This document shows positions 15,732 through 25,329 of a stretch of 64,000 bases of DNA, in pieces. The stretch's first letter is position 1, and the number at the start of each line of letters is the position of its first letter. The notes under the pieces are model-generated. The model was not told the DNA's origin, searched no databases, and worked only from the letters and a program-made list of their open reading frames with translations. The position numbers and the translations under genes are program-made. Source of the stretch: JBHJGM01 sp050331815 (lineage in GTDB: Bacteria; Verrucomicrobiota; Verrucomicrobiia; Opitutales; JBHJGM01); contig JBHJGM010000012.1 in the NCBI GenBank assembly GCA_050331815.1, positions 9,279-73,278 of the forward strand, in the 5' to 3' direction.

Positions 15732-18700
15732 TGAAACCGATCAGACTGGTTTTTTAGAAAGTCCTTGATCTCGATTAACCTAGCCATCGGCTCTTCGGCG
15801 GTCAAGCGGGGAAAGCGGCTGCCGGTTTTCAGGAAATCGTTCTTTTCGCGCGAGGCGCGGCGGCAGAGCAGGCGGCTGCCGTCGGACTCCACCGAGGTGA
15901 TCCCCTTGGTCTGGGCGAGGATACGAATCTCGGTCGTGCGGATCAGGGCTTCCACTTGCGCGGGCAGGCGACCGAAGCGTTCCCGCAGTGCGGCGGCCGC
16001 CTCGTCGACCTCTTCCAGGGTCGCAGCCATGGCAAAGCGCCGGTAGGCGTCGATGCGCAGGCGTGCTTCGTTAATGTAATTGGCCGGGATGCAGGCGTCG
16101 ATTTTCTCGATACGCTCGGTCTTCATCTCGGCCTCTTTGAGCGCGCCGAAGCCAACCTTGGTGTCGTGGTCGGGATTGGCCTCGTCCGCGGTATCGGCCT
16201 CGAGCGACTCGCCTACGTTGACGAAGTCCAGCCGCACGTTCGCACGGATGGCGAATCCTTTGCGTTCGCCCTTGAGCTGCGCGATGCTCTGCCGCAGCAG
16301 CTGGCAGTAAAGCTCGAAGCCGACCCCGGCGATGTGGCCGCTCTGCTCGGAGCCCAGGAGGTTGCCTGCGCCACGCAGCTCCAAGTCGCGCATGGCGATG
16401 CGAAAGCCCGCGCCCAACTGGTTGTGCTGGCGCAAGGCGTTCAAACGCTTGCGGGCGTGATCGAGCAGGCGCGCGTGCCGATGCAGCAGCAGGTAGGCGT
16501 AGGCCTGCTTGTTGAAACGGCCCACCCGTCCGCGCAATTGGTACAGCTGCGAGAGCCCGAAGCGGTCGGCGCCCTCGATGATCAGCGTGTTGCAGTTGGG
16601 GATGTCCAGACCGGACTCGATGATTGTGGTGCAAACGAGCACATCGAATTGCCCGGCCACAAAGCGCGTCATGATGTCTTCGAGCTCGCCTTCGCTCATC
16701 TGCCCGTGGCCGATGCCGATGCGCAGGTCGGGCAGAAGTTCGCGCAAGTTGCTGGCCACATCCTCGATGGTTTGCACGCGATTGTGCAGGTAAAAGACTT
16801 GGCCGCCGCGGTTAATTTCGTAGCGGATGACCTCTTTGACGAAGTCCGGCTCGTATTGCTTGACCACGGTCTGAATGGGCAGGCGATCACGCGGCGCGGT
16901 CTCGATCACGGAAAGATCGCGCAGGCCCATCAGCGCAAAGTGCAGCGTGCGCGGGATCGGTGTGGCGCTCATCGAGAGAACGTCGACGGACTCGCGCAGG
17001 CCTTTGATTTTTTCCTTTTGCCGGACGCCGAAGCGGTGCTCCTCGTCGATCACCAGCAGGCCCAGATTCGCGAAGCGCACATCCTTGCCCAGGAGCGAGT
17101 GGGTGCCCACGACGATGTCGATCTGCCCGCTGGTCAGCTGCTCCTGGATGCGCTTGCGCTCGGCGGGCTTGCGAAAGCGGCTGAGCATTTCGACCACGAT
17201 CGGGTAGTCGGCCATGCGCTCACGAAAGGTGTTGAAGTGCTGCTGGGTGAGCACGGTAGTGGGCACGAGCACGGCTACCTGATGGCCATCCATCACCGCC
17301 TTGAAGGCCAGCCGCAGCGCGACCTCGGTTTTGCCAAAGCCCACGTCGCCACACAAAAGCCGGTCCATCGGCTGGGCCTTCTCCATGTCGGTCTTGCCTT
17401 CTTCGATGGAGGTCAGCTGCCCCTTCGTTTCCTGAAACGGGAAGGCCGCCTCGAATTCCTTTTGCCAGTGCGTGTCCTGCGAAAAGGCGATCCCCGGCTT
17501 GGTCTCACGCTCGGCCTGCAGGCTGAGGAGTTGCCCGGCAAAGTCGAAGGTGGCGCGTTCGGCAGCCTTGCGGGTTTTTTCCCAGGAACTAGTGCCGAGC
17601 TTCCCCAGCTTGGGGGCGATTTTTGAAAGCCCCACGTAACGGCTGAGCAGGTGTGCCTCGTGCAGGCGCACGTGCAGGGTGACCTTCTCAGCAAACTCAA
17701 CGGAGATGACCTCCTCCTCCACGCCGTCATGGGCCTCCAGCTTTTGCAGTCCTCGGAAGATGCAGACGCCATGCTGCAGGTGCACCAGATAGTCGCCGTC
17801 ATGGAGTTCGGAGAAGTCCAGCAGTTGGTCGACCTGCGAACGCTGCGGCAGGGCGCGCTGGCGCAGGCCCGTGGCGCGTCGACGCTTGCGGCCGAAGACT
17901 TCCGTGTCGGTCAGCGCGACCAGCCCGGCGGAGCCGTTGCGCGAGAAGTCCTCATCTGTATCGGAAAATCGAATACGAAAGCCATGGTTGAGCGCTCCCC
18001 GCCGAAAGACCGGCTTGAGTGCCTTGAGCGCCGCGTCCTCGTCGAGGAGCTCGCGCATGCGCTCTTCCTCGCCGGGCGTGCGGGTGATCATCAGGATGTG
18101 CTCGCCGTCCTCCTGCCATTGCAGCACCTGCTTTAGAAACTCGCGGCGCGATCGCTGCTCAGACTCGACCCGCTCCACTCCGATTAGCCGTTTGCCGTTT
18201 TCGCCGGAACGGTAGGCCTCCAGCGACTCCGCCGGGATTTCTCGCTCGGTCTTGTGCGACTCAAACAGCCGGCTGGTGGTTTCGATCTCGACCAGGCTGA
18301 ACCAGTGGTCACTAGCTTTATCCTGACGCGCTCGCACGAGATGGCCAAAGGTCGCGGCTGCAGGGGCAAACTTCTCCGGCTCGCTGAAGAGGTCGCTGAA
18401 AGCATCTTCGCAGTCGCCTGGTTCGAGCACCAGCCAGTTGACCGTTTCGGGCAGGTAGTCCGCCAGGGAAGCGCTGTCGCCTGAGGTGAGCGAGGCTTCA
18501 GCTGCCGCGATGACCAACTCCTCGACGGACTCACCCGAGCGCTGTGAAGTCGGGTCGTATTTTTTGATCGATTCGATCTCCGTACCGAAAAAGTCGATAC
18601 GCACGGGCGCGGTAGCGTTGAGCGGGTAGACGTCCAGCAGTCCGCCGCGCAGCGCGAACTGCCCCGGCGACTCGCACAGGACCTCGTTTTCGTAGCCAAG

Positions 18701-19189
18701 CTGTGCGGCCAGCTTTTCCGCCAGGTCCGGTGGAGAAAGAGCCTCACCGGCCTTCAGGCGCAGTTCCTGCCGGGCGAGGGTTTCGGGACTGGGCAGCTTT
18801 TGCACAAGGGCGCGCGGCGTGCCGGCCAGGATCAACGGACGGTGTGTCTCCGCGTCTTCGATACGCTGGCGCAGCGCCGTTACGGCAGCCAGCCGGTCGC
18901 ACTCCAGTTCAAACAGTCGCGGATCGTCTTCCTCGGCATCGAGGTGCTCGGGCAGCAGGTGCGCCTCGTAGGGGGCAGAGGGCGCCTTCTCCTTCGGGGT
19001 GCCTTCCGTCGAAAAGAAAAGCACGTCCTCGGCCCAGCCTTCCAACTGCCGCGTGCTGGCCGCGACGAGAATACTCACGGGGGCCTGATGGCGCTCCAGC
19101 AGACGCGCCGCCACGTAACCCGCCGCGGCTTCGGGTACGCCGGTCAGCTTTTGCGCGCGGACCGCCTCGGGCAGAACAACGGGTTTCAT
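15728..19189 (-). CDS. mfd: Transcription-repair coupling factor Mfd
   Basis: 1153 aa, full family length. Domain order: N-terminal UvrB-like modules (about 1-330), CarD-like RNA polymerase interaction domain (about 455-560; DGDYLVHLQHGVCIFRG), a RecG-like helicase with Walker A GDVGFGKTE near 613 and DEEHRFGV near 715, and a C-terminal TRCF domain. It removes RNA polymerase stalled at lesions and recruits UvrA. The start overlaps the rnc stop by 4 bp and the end overlaps the SurA-like gene by 4 bp, which indicates translational coupling. Confidence 0.97.
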   Translation of the reverse strand: MKPVVLPEAVRAQKLTGVPEAAAGYVAARLLERHQAPVSILVAASTRQLEGWAEDVLFFSTEGTPKEKAPSAPYEAHLLPEHLDAEEDDPRLFELECDRLAAVTALRQRIEDAETHRPLILAGTPRALVQKLPSPETLARQELRLKAGEALSPPDLAEKLAAQLGYENEVLCESPGQFALRGGLLDVYPLNATAPVRIDFFGTEIESIKKYDPTSQRSGESVEELVIAAAEASLTSGDSASLADYLPETVNWLVLEPGDCEDAFSDLFSEPEKFAPAAATFGHLVRARQDKASDHWFSLVEIETTSRLFESHKTEREIPAESLEAYRSGENGKRLIGVERVESEQRSRREFLKQVLQWQEDGEHILMITRTPGEEERMRELLDEDAALKALKPVFRRGALNHGFRIRFSDTDEDFSRNGSAGLVALTDTEVFGRKRRRATGLRQRALPQRSQVDQLLDFSELHDGDYLVHLQHGVCIFRGLQKLEAHDGVEEEVISVEFAEKVTLHVRLHEAHLLSRYVGLSKIAPKLGKLGTSSWEKTRKAAERATFDFAGQLLSLQAERETKPGIAFSQDTHWQKEFEAAFPFQETKGQLTSIEEGKTDMEKAQPMDRLLCGDVGFGKTEVALRLAFKAVMDGHQVAVLVPTTVLTQQHFNTFRERMADYPIVVEMLSRFRKPAERKRIQEQLTSGQIDIVVGTHSLLGKDVRFANLGLLVIDEEHRFGVRQKEKIKGLRESVDVLSMSATPIPRTLHFALMGLRDLSVIETAPRDRLPIQTVVKQYEPDFVKEVIRYEINRGGQVFYLHNRVQTIEDVASNLRELLPDLRIGIGHGQMSEGELEDIMTRFVAGQFDVLVCTTIIESGLDIPNCNTLIIEGADRFGLSQLYQLRGRVGRFNKQAYAYLLLHRHARLLDHARKRLNALRQHNQLGAGFRIAMRDLELRGAGNLLGSEQSGHIAGVGFELYCQLLRQSIAQLKGERKGFAIRANVRLDFVNVGESLEADTADEANPDHDTKVGFGALKEAEMKTERIEKIDACIPANYINEARLRIDAYRRFAMAATLEEVDEAAAALRERFGRLPAQVEALIRTTEIRILAQTKGITSVESDGSRLLCRRASREKNDFLKTGSRFPRLTAEEPMARLIEIKDFLKNQSDRFQ

Positions 19190-19905
19190 TCGGTAGTTTC
19201 CTTTTCGGATTCGATCGCCTCGAGCGCCGTTCGCGCGGCGGCTTCTTCGGCAGTGCGTTTGGAGCGCCCGCGCCCGCTGGCCCGCGCCTCGCCGTTGACG
19301 ACGACGCTGACCGTGAAGACTTCGTCGGGCGGATCGCCCTCATGCGCGGTTAATTCGTAAGCAACCGAGCTCGGGCCGAACAACCTCTGAGCCCACTCGT
19401 TGAGCCGCCCCTTTGGATTACTCTGCCGTTGGCTCTCTGGCGAAAGCAGCTGCTCCAGATCGCCGAGCCATTCGAAGACCACGCGGCGCGCGGCCTCCAG
19501 GCCTCCGTCCAGGTAGACGGCGCCGATGACCGCTTCCAGCGCATCTTCGAGCACGCTGGGGCGCTCCCGCCCGCGGTTGTCCGCCTCGGATGGGCCCAGC
19601 CTTAAAAAATCCGACAAGCCATGCGCGGCGGCGACTTTGGTCAGGTGCTTTCCTTGCACGAGCATTGCCCGGCTGTGTTGGAGTTGCCCCTCGCGCTGAT
19701 CGGGAAAGCGCTTAAAAAGCTCTTCGGCCACGACTAGCCCGAGCACAGCATCGCCGAGAAATTCGAGGCGCTGGTTGTTGCCGGCTTCGGCGTCCACCGC
19801 GCCGTAGGACGGATGGGTCAGGGCAAGGGTCAAGTGTTCCGGGGCGTGAAACACATACCCCAGTCGCTCTTGCAATGCTTTCAGGTCGGAGCCGGAACCG
19901 TTCAC
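19186..19905 (-). CDS. rnc: Ribonuclease III
   Basis: 239 aa. The signature NNQRLEFLGDAVLGLVV carries catalytic Glu and Asp; the second acidic site is in VLEDALEAVIGAVYLDGG. A C-terminal double-stranded RNA-binding domain follows (NPKGRLNEWAQRLF... EEAAARTALEAI). It processes rRNA precursors and other duplex RNA in the cytoplasm. First gene of the coupled rnc-mfd-surA-like operon; the ATG at 19905 begins the usual N-terminal helix (LKALQERLGYVF). Confidence 0.96.
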   Translation of the reverse strand: MNGSGSDLKALQERLGYVFHAPEHLTLALTHPSYGAVDAEAGNNQRLEFLGDAVLGLVVAEELFKRFPDQREGQLQHSRAMLVQGKHLTKVAAAHGLSDFLRLGPSEADNRGRERPSVLEDALEAVIGAVYLDGGLEAARRVVFEWLGDLEQLLSPESQRQSNPKGRLNEWAQRLFGPSSVAYELTAHEGDPPDEVFTVSVVVNGEARASGRGRSKRTAEEAAARTALEAIESEKETTE

Positions 19906-19983
19906 GGCGGTAACGGCGGGCCGGGCGCTTCGGCGTTCAGGGAGTGCGCAGACCCGCCCAAAAAGTTAAAATCGCCGAGCCCT

Positions 19984-20775
19984 TCAGCCGCGCAAGTCAA
20001 ATCGGCGAATTACCTCACCAGCGAGTTTTGCGTAGGCCTGAGCGCCCGCGCTGTCCGGGTCGTAGGCAAAGATGCTCTGACCGAAGCTGGGTGCCTCGCT
20101 CAAGCGGATGGAGCGGGGGATGACCGAGTCAAAAATAAGCTCCGGAAAACTGCCCCGGACCTCTTCGACGACCTCGCGAGAGAGGTTCGTACGCCCATCG
20201 TACATCGTCATAAGGATGCCGCCGATGGCCAGCGAGTCATTCACGCCGGCGGTGTGCAGCTGATCGATGACCTTGTGAATCTGGCCCAGCCCTTCCAGTG
20301 CCAGGTACTCGCATTGCAGCGCGACCAACAGATAATCCGCCGCCGCCAGGCTGTTCATCGAGATCATGCCCAGCGCGGGCGGGCAGTCCAAAAAGATGGC
20401 CCGGTACGCGCCGCTTTCGCGCAGTGGCTTCAGCACGCCCCTTAACACGCTGAGGTAATTCGGTCGTTGCCCGAGTTCGATCTCAATGGCCGCCAGGTCG
20501 ACCTCCGACGGGATAATCGAAAGGTTTTTCTCCGAGGTCGGCTGAACTTTATCGGCGGCCGGCTCCTCGCCATGAAGCGCGCCGTACAGGCTTTGCCCTT
20601 CGACTTTTTCGAGGCCCAGGGCGCTGGTCGCGTTGGCCTGGGGGTCGAGGTCGATCAGCAGGGTGGGGACGCGTCGGCGGGCCAGCGCCACGGCCAGGCT
20701 GATGGCGGAGGTGGTCTTGCCCACTCCACCTTTTTGGTTGGCGATTGAAAAAACTGTGCTGGTGGATTCGGCCAT
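19984..20775 (-). CDS. parA: ParA/Soj-family partition ATPase
   Basis: 263 aa from the ATG at 20775; an ATG at 20781 or 20799 would add 2 or 8 residues. The deviant Walker A motif IANQKGGVGKTTSAI lies near residue 12-25, followed by LLIDLDPQANAT and IFLDCPPALGMI (Walker A'/B), with the ParA signature near the end (SVIPRSIRLSEAPSFGQSI). Normally paired with ParB for chromosome or plasmid segregation; no parB is next to it here and no parS site was noticed. Given its place beside rnc/mfd it is likely the chromosomal Soj type. Confidence 0.9.
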   Translation of the reverse strand: MAESTSTVFSIANQKGGVGKTTSAISLAVALARRRVPTLLIDLDPQANATSALGLEKVEGQSLYGALHGEEPAADKVQPTSEKNLSIIPSEVDLAAIEIELGQRPNYLSVLRGVLKPLRESGAYRAIFLDCPPALGMISMNSLAAADYLLVALQCEYLALEGLGQIHKVIDQLHTAGVNDSLAIGGILMTMYDGRTNLSREVVEEVRGSFPELIFDSVIPRSIRLSEAPSFGQSIFAYDPDSAGAQAYAKLAGEVIRRFDLRG

Positions 20776-21010
20776 GATCATGGGCAACGCCGAGGCCATC
20801 TGGGTGCGAAACGGGCGTCTTCCTCGATGCGTTCAGAAGGCATGCTGAAGCGGTCGGCCCCGGCGTCGAGGCAATTTCGCGCGCAGGCGTACGCCCTGGC
20901 TTCGAACTGAATCCTGCAAAAACGCTTGAAGGCCCTGCGCCTCTGAGGCATGTTTTCATTCATTCAGGCAGCTTGGCGCTGCCGACAGCCTATTTAAGCA
21001 GGCACTCAGC

Positions 21011-21085
21011 GGTGCGGTAGCCAAGTGGTAAGGCCGGAGTCTGCAAAACTCCTATACGGCGGTTCGATTCCGCCCCGCACCTCCA
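21011..21085 (+). tRNA. tRNA-Cys (GCA)
   Basis: Acceptor GGTGCGG pairs with CCGCACC. The anticodon stem GGAGT/ACTCC encloses the loop CTGCAAA, giving anticodon GCA. The T-arm reads GGCGGTTCGATTCCGCC, and CCA is encoded at 21083-21085. Confidence 0.96.
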
Positions 21086-21130
21086 TTTTCCGTTCAGACT
21101 GCCCAGGCGGTTTTTCGTTGCTCGCGGTGT

Positions 21131-22768
21131 GTGGGCGCTGTCTTTCTGCTGACAGTTGTGTGGACCCTGCTCTCGTTTGCTGCCTTTACCCTGATGGTGG
21201 CCGCGCTGTCTTACTGGAAGACGCGTGGCGACGATCGCGGAAGTTCCGAAGGTTACTTCCTGGGCGGGCGTAACTTGCGCTGGTACTTCATCGCCGGCTC
21301 GCTGTTGCTGACAAACTTGTCCTCGGAGCAGATGGTCGGCCTCAACGGCGGGGGCTACACCCACGGTATGGTCGTGATGGCCTGGGAGGTCGTCGCGGCG
21401 GTCACAATGGTCTTCATGGCCATTTTCATGCTGCGCGAATACTTGCGGCGCGGCATCGCCACCATACCGGATTTTGTGGCCCAGCGCTACGACCGCCAAC
21501 TGCGCGACCTGCTGACCGCCGTCAGTCTCTTCCAGATGATTTTTCTGGTCCTGCCGTTTATTTTGTACTCCGGGGCGCTGGCCCTGAACGCCATCTTTCG
21601 CCCGGACCAGTTGCTGGGCATCAGCGAAACGCAGTCCCTCTGGCTGATGATTGTACTCACAGGCGTGGTGGGCAGCATCTACGCGATTGGCGGAGGCCTG
21701 CGGGCGGTGGCCGTCTCCGATACGATTAACGGCATCGGCCTGGTCATCGGCGGCTTTCTGGTGCCGTTTTTCGCGGTGGTTGCGCTCGGTGAGGGGAGTC
21801 TGACTCAGGGCCTGAACACGCTCGTTTCAGAAAACCCGCAGCGGCTCAACCCGGTGGGAGGGCCCACGGCGGACATCCCCTTCAGCACGCTCTTCACCGG
21901 GATGTTGTTCATCAACTTCGCCTACTGGTGCACCACGCAGTATATCATTCAGCGGACCTTTGCCACGCGCAGCCTCGCCCAGGGGCAAAAGGGCATTCTG
22001 TTTGCGGCCGCCATGAAGCTACTGGGCCCGCTTTACCTCGTCCTGCCGGGCATCCTGGCCTGGCACATTTTCGGACCGGACCTGGAAGCGGGCGACTACG
22101 CCTATCCGAATCTGGTCAACGCGGTCATGCCGGACTGGCTGGCCGGCTTCTTTGCGGCGGTGCTGTTTGGCGCCGTGCTCAGTTCGTTCAACAGCACGCT
22201 CAACAGCGCGGCGACCATCTTCAGCCTCAACTTCTACCAGCCGCTGCGTAAGCAGGCGGGCGACAGGGAAGTTATCGCGGCGGGCAAGGTCTTCGGCATC
22301 GTGGTGGCGGTGGCTTCGGTGGTGATCGCACCGTTGATCGCGTATTCACCCGAGGGCTTGTTTAACCTGATGAAGAAGATCGGCTCGGTCTTTTGCGCGG
22401 TGCCGATGATCGTGGTGCTTGGCATGTTCAATCGCCGCATCCCACCGATCGCGGCCAAGATCGCCTTCGTCATCGGCGTGGTTCTGTACAGCACGCTGGC
22501 CTACGGCTTTGAGCACACCTACTTCGGGCACGAGTTGAACTGGCTGCACACCGTCGCCTTCAGTGCGGGCGTGCCCTCGGTCTTCATGCTGATCTTTGGC
22601 TGGCTGAAGCCGTATTCCGGCAACGTCTCCGCTAGCGAAACAGAGAGCGTCGAGGGCATGGACCTGGAGCCCTGGAAGTGGGCCCGACCCGTTGGCGCGC
22701 TGGTGCTGGTGCTGGTCGTCGGTGTCTACGCCGGGCTGTGGTATATTTCCGGCGGCGGCTGGGGCTGA
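21131..22768 (+). CDS. Sodium:solute symporter (SSS family)
   Basis: 545 aa with about 14 membrane helices. SSS/SGLT hallmarks are present: the SEGYFLGGRNLRWYFIAGSL loop after TM1, LLTNLSSEQMVGLNGGGY, then GGLRAVAVSDTINGIG and the late AVLFGAVLSSFNSTLNSAAT segment that carries sodium-site residues. It imports a sugar or other organic solute with sodium across the inner membrane. The start is a GTG at 21131, only 45 bp after tRNA-Cys, with a weak ribosome-binding site. The substrate is unknown; sialic acid, galactose and inositol types are all possible. Confidence 0.9.
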   Translation: MGAVFLLTVVWTLLSFAAFTLMVAALSYWKTRGDDRGSSEGYFLGGRNLRWYFIAGSLLLTNLSSEQMVGLNGGGYTHGMVVMAWEVVAAVTMVFMAIFMLREYLRRGIATIPDFVAQRYDRQLRDLLTAVSLFQMIFLVLPFILYSGALALNAIFRPDQLLGISETQSLWLMIVLTGVVGSIYAIGGGLRAVAVSDTINGIGLVIGGFLVPFFAVVALGEGSLTQGLNTLVSENPQRLNPVGGPTADIPFSTLFTGMLFINFAYWCTTQYIIQRTFATRSLAQGQKGILFAAAMKLLGPLYLVLPGILAWHIFGPDLEAGDYAYPNLVNAVMPDWLAGFFAAVLFGAVLSSFNSTLNSAATIFSLNFYQPLRKQAGDREVIAAGKVFGIVVAVASVVIAPLIAYSPEGLFNLMKKIGSVFCAVPMIVVLGMFNRRIPPIAAKIAFVIGVVLYSTLAYGFEHTYFGHELNWLHTVAFSAGVPSVFMLIFGWLKPYSGNVSASETESVEGMDLEPWKWARPVGALVLVLVVGVYAGLWYISGGGWG

Positions 22769-22900
22769 GCTGAGTCTGCTTGTCGTTGTGAAGCCAGGAA
22801 GGGAGCTCCGGTCGCTTTTATCTACGTTATAGCAGGCGTCTTTCGATAACTCGCACCAACGCGCGCCCGAAAGCTTCAGCCCGGAACACGCCCCCTTCAG

Positions 22901-23890
22901 CTATTCGCCCAGACCCCAGTCGCGCAGGCGCTGCTGGTTGAGGCCCTCAACACCGTTGGTGTGGTAGGCGATGAAGCCGTTGTCGCCCGGACAAATCAGA
23001 AAGAGTACGTTACCACTTCCTCCGCCGAAGCCCACATTGTGCACGCGCTCGTGCGGGGCGATAATGTTACGGATGAGTTTGCCCTCGGGCGAAAAAACAT
23101 GGACCGCGCCGGGCTGCTGCACCCGTGCGTCGCCCTGTTTGATTTTGGCACCCGCACGGGAGATGTAGATGTTGCCGTCGGCGTCGCAGCGCAGCCCGTC
23201 GGTATAGGCGTAGCCCTGCTTGGGGAGTTCGGGCTTTGAGTCCGTGGGGGAGAGCCGTCCGTCGGCGTTAATTTTGTAGATGCCGGTGGCCAGAATGAGC
23301 CGTTGCCCGTCCGGCGATACGTCGAGCCCGTTGGCGTAGGCGCTGGTCACCTGCTCCGGGTTGGATCCGTCAAGGTCGAGCCGCCAGACGCCGTTCTTCA
23401 TGCAGCTCACGTAAATCTGCTGCCCATCCTTGGAGAAGGCGACGTCGTTAGGCGCGTTGTTCCAAAAAAGACCCTCGAATCCGAAATCGTGCAGCACTGT
23501 GATTTCTTTGGTTTCGATGTCGATGCGCACGAGTCGCCCGCCCTGCTGGTCGGCCATGTACAGGTTGCCATCGGGACCGATGCGTAGCCCGTTGCCGCGC
23601 ATGCCTTCGGGCAGCTCGACGAAGATCTCCGCGTTGCGATTGCCTGGCAGTATACCGATGTTCCCGCGGCTGCGCACATCGAGCCCGTCGGCGGCCATGT
23701 TGCAGAAGTAGAAGTTGCCCTGCAGGTCGGAAACCGCGCCTTCCATCTTGCTCGTCCCGATAACCGCCGTCAGCGGCACGGCTTTGACTTCGGGAACCTC
23801 GGCCAGGGTCGCAACAGGCAGGACTGCCGCGTGCGCGCTGGCGGCAAGTATCCCCAGGGTCAGGGTACGTCGTAAGCTCATGGGCTTCAT
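22901..23890 (-). CDS. Secreted SMP-30/gluconolactonase-like beta-propeller protein
   Basis: 329 aa from the ATG at 23890 (alternative 23881), with a signal peptide (LRRTLTLGILAASAHA). Repeated propeller strands of the form D-G-N-x-Y (DLQGNFYFCN, GPDGNLYMAD, CDADGNIYIS) and SPDGQRLILATG indicate a six-bladed SMP-30/NHL-type fold. Asn/Asp/Glu metal ligands are plausible (EGAVSD early, APNDVAF mid, YTDGLRCD late). It may be a periplasmic lactonase acting on sugar lactones. The symporter upstream is convergent, so co-transcription is excluded. Confidence 0.82.
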   Translation of the reverse strand: MKPMSLRRTLTLGILAASAHAAVLPVATLAEVPEVKAVPLTAVIGTSKMEGAVSDLQGNFYFCNMAADGLDVRSRGNIGILPGNRNAEIFVELPEGMRGNGLRIGPDGNLYMADQQGGRLVRIDIETKEITVLHDFGFEGLFWNNAPNDVAFSKDGQQIYVSCMKNGVWRLDLDGSNPEQVTSAYANGLDVSPDGQRLILATGIYKINADGRLSPTDSKPELPKQGYAYTDGLRCDADGNIYISRAGAKIKQGDARVQQPGAVHVFSPEGKLIRNIIAPHERVHNVGFGGGSGNVLFLICPGDNGFIAYHTNGVEGLNQQRLRDWGLGE

Positions 23891-24017
23891 GCGTTTCAAA
23901 GGGAAAGCGTAAGTCACGGCGAAAGTGTTCGATTGCCGTGCCGGTTACGCAAACTTTTCGACAGCCATTGAGTGCATTGGTGCTTCGGCCAGCAAAAATA
24001 ATTGTGCCCGCGGCTTC

Positions 24018-25241
24018 TCAATTAAGTTCGTATCCATCGGCCTGATACAGGGGTTTGCCCTGGCGATAGGTTGCGAGCACATCCTCGGGCGTGACGCGGG
24101 TCAAGACGCTAGCCGGCAGATGGCGACTGCGCCGCAAATGCGGCTGATGAAAGTTCAGCACCACAAAACTGGCGGGCAGGCCTGTTTCAAGATAGCCGTA
24201 ATGGTCGCCTCCCAGCGCGGGGCGGATGTTGCTGGCGGCCATCCGGAGAATCGCGAGCGGGTCGGGCCGGACGGCGTCACCGTAAAGACTTTTGGTGAGT
24301 TTGTAGGTGTAGTCGAGTTCGGTGAGCATGCTGGGGCTGTTGAGCAAGCCGTTGTCAGTGCCAAGCAACAGGTTGATGCCGGCGTCGAGCAGCGCGGGGA
24401 TGGGCGGCAGCGGCAGGCCCAGGTTGGCGTTGGCGCGGGGGTTGAGCACGCCGATCGTTCCGCTGTGGGCCAGGCGGGCGATCTCCACGGCGTTAGCCAC
24501 GGTCAGATGCACGATGATAAATGGGTCGTAGAGATCGAGGGCACGCTCCAAGTCGCCACGACCCGTCAGCGCCAGGCTGACCTCGCGGTAGCCCGCGTTT
24601 TCAAGGCAGTGAATGGCTCGCAGTTTTCCGCGCCGGGTGGTCAACTCGCGGATCTGCCGCCAGGCCGGTTCGGTCAGGTCGTTCATCGTGCTCTCGCTGA
24701 AGCCGTCGGCCACGTCCAGAATGGCGTTGAGTTCAGCCAGGTCGGCGGGGGCCAGTTCGGCGCTGTTGGCTTTCAATGCCGCTGCGTCAAAAGGCACGCC
24801 GTCGAACTGCCCGAGGATGACCGACTCCACACCCGTGAGTTCCGAGGCCTCGCGCAGCAGCTCGCTGCCATAGGGACCCTGCTCACGAAAATCTAGATGG
24901 CAGACCGTGCCGGTGCGGGCCATGTAGCGCAAATGAGCGCAGACGTGCTCCAGATGCTGCGGTCGCTCGATCTTGGCCAACTCGCGGTACTTGTAGCCGT
25001 TCGGGCGGAAGAAGCCCTGCTCCAGGGTCAGGCCGGTTGCGCCGTCGGGCAGGATGCTGTCACCCATATGCGTATGGGCGTTGTACAGACCGGGGATCAC
25101 GACGTGCGCGCCGTTGTCGATTTGCAGGGCCGGCTCACCGAGTTCGAGCGTGGTCACGGAGTCGCCCTCCACTTTGAAGGTGCGGCAGCGCCGTGGCTCC
25201 AAATCAGCTCCGGCAAAGACGATGCAGTCGTTCAGGGTCAT
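24018..25241 (-). CDS. Amidohydrolase-superfamily metal-dependent deaminase/hydrolase
   Basis: 407 aa. Metal ligands are visible: His56 and His58 in NAHTHMGD, a His in RAIHCLEN, a further His in FIIVHLTV and the Asp in LLGTDNGLLN. The pattern fits the ATZ/TRZ/cytosine-deaminase group, which hydrolyses amino or chloro substituents on heterocycles. The N- and C-terminal beta segments (VVIPGLYNAH; PASFVVLNF) form the usual small beta domain. No signal peptide. The natural substrate is not predictable. Confidence 0.87.
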   Translation of the reverse strand: MTLNDCIVFAGADLEPRRCRTFKVEGDSVTTLELGEPALQIDNGAHVVIPGLYNAHTHMGDSILPDGATGLTLEQGFFRPNGYKYRELAKIERPQHLEHVCAHLRYMARTGTVCHLDFREQGPYGSELLREASELTGVESVILGQFDGVPFDAAALKANSAELAPADLAELNAILDVADGFSESTMNDLTEPAWRQIRELTTRRGKLRAIHCLENAGYREVSLALTGRGDLERALDLYDPFIIVHLTVANAVEIARLAHSGTIGVLNPRANANLGLPLPPIPALLDAGINLLLGTDNGLLNSPSMLTELDYTYKLTKSLYGDAVRPDPLAILRMAASNIRPALGGDHYGYLETGLPASFVVLNFHQPHLRRSRHLPASVLTRVTPEDVLATYRQGKPLYQADGYELN

Positions 25242-25329
25242 GTGGGAGGTCTTTTGATCGGGTTGTCTAGTTGTCGGAAGGTCAAGATATCTGATTGTCG
25301 GGTGGTCGAGTGGTTTGGTAGACGGGAGG
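25242..25329. repeat. Low-complexity G/T-rich spacer
   Basis: Short degenerate repeats of GGTTGTC / GTTGTCGG / GGTGGTCGAG type fill the gap between the transporter and amidohydrolase genes. Similar in style to the spacer after tRNA-Tyr. No gene. Confidence 0.4.

Noticed and set aside
15956..17626. 556-codon open frame opposite mfd
   Set aside because: Mirror of the mfd coding bias; no domain and no ribosome-binding site.
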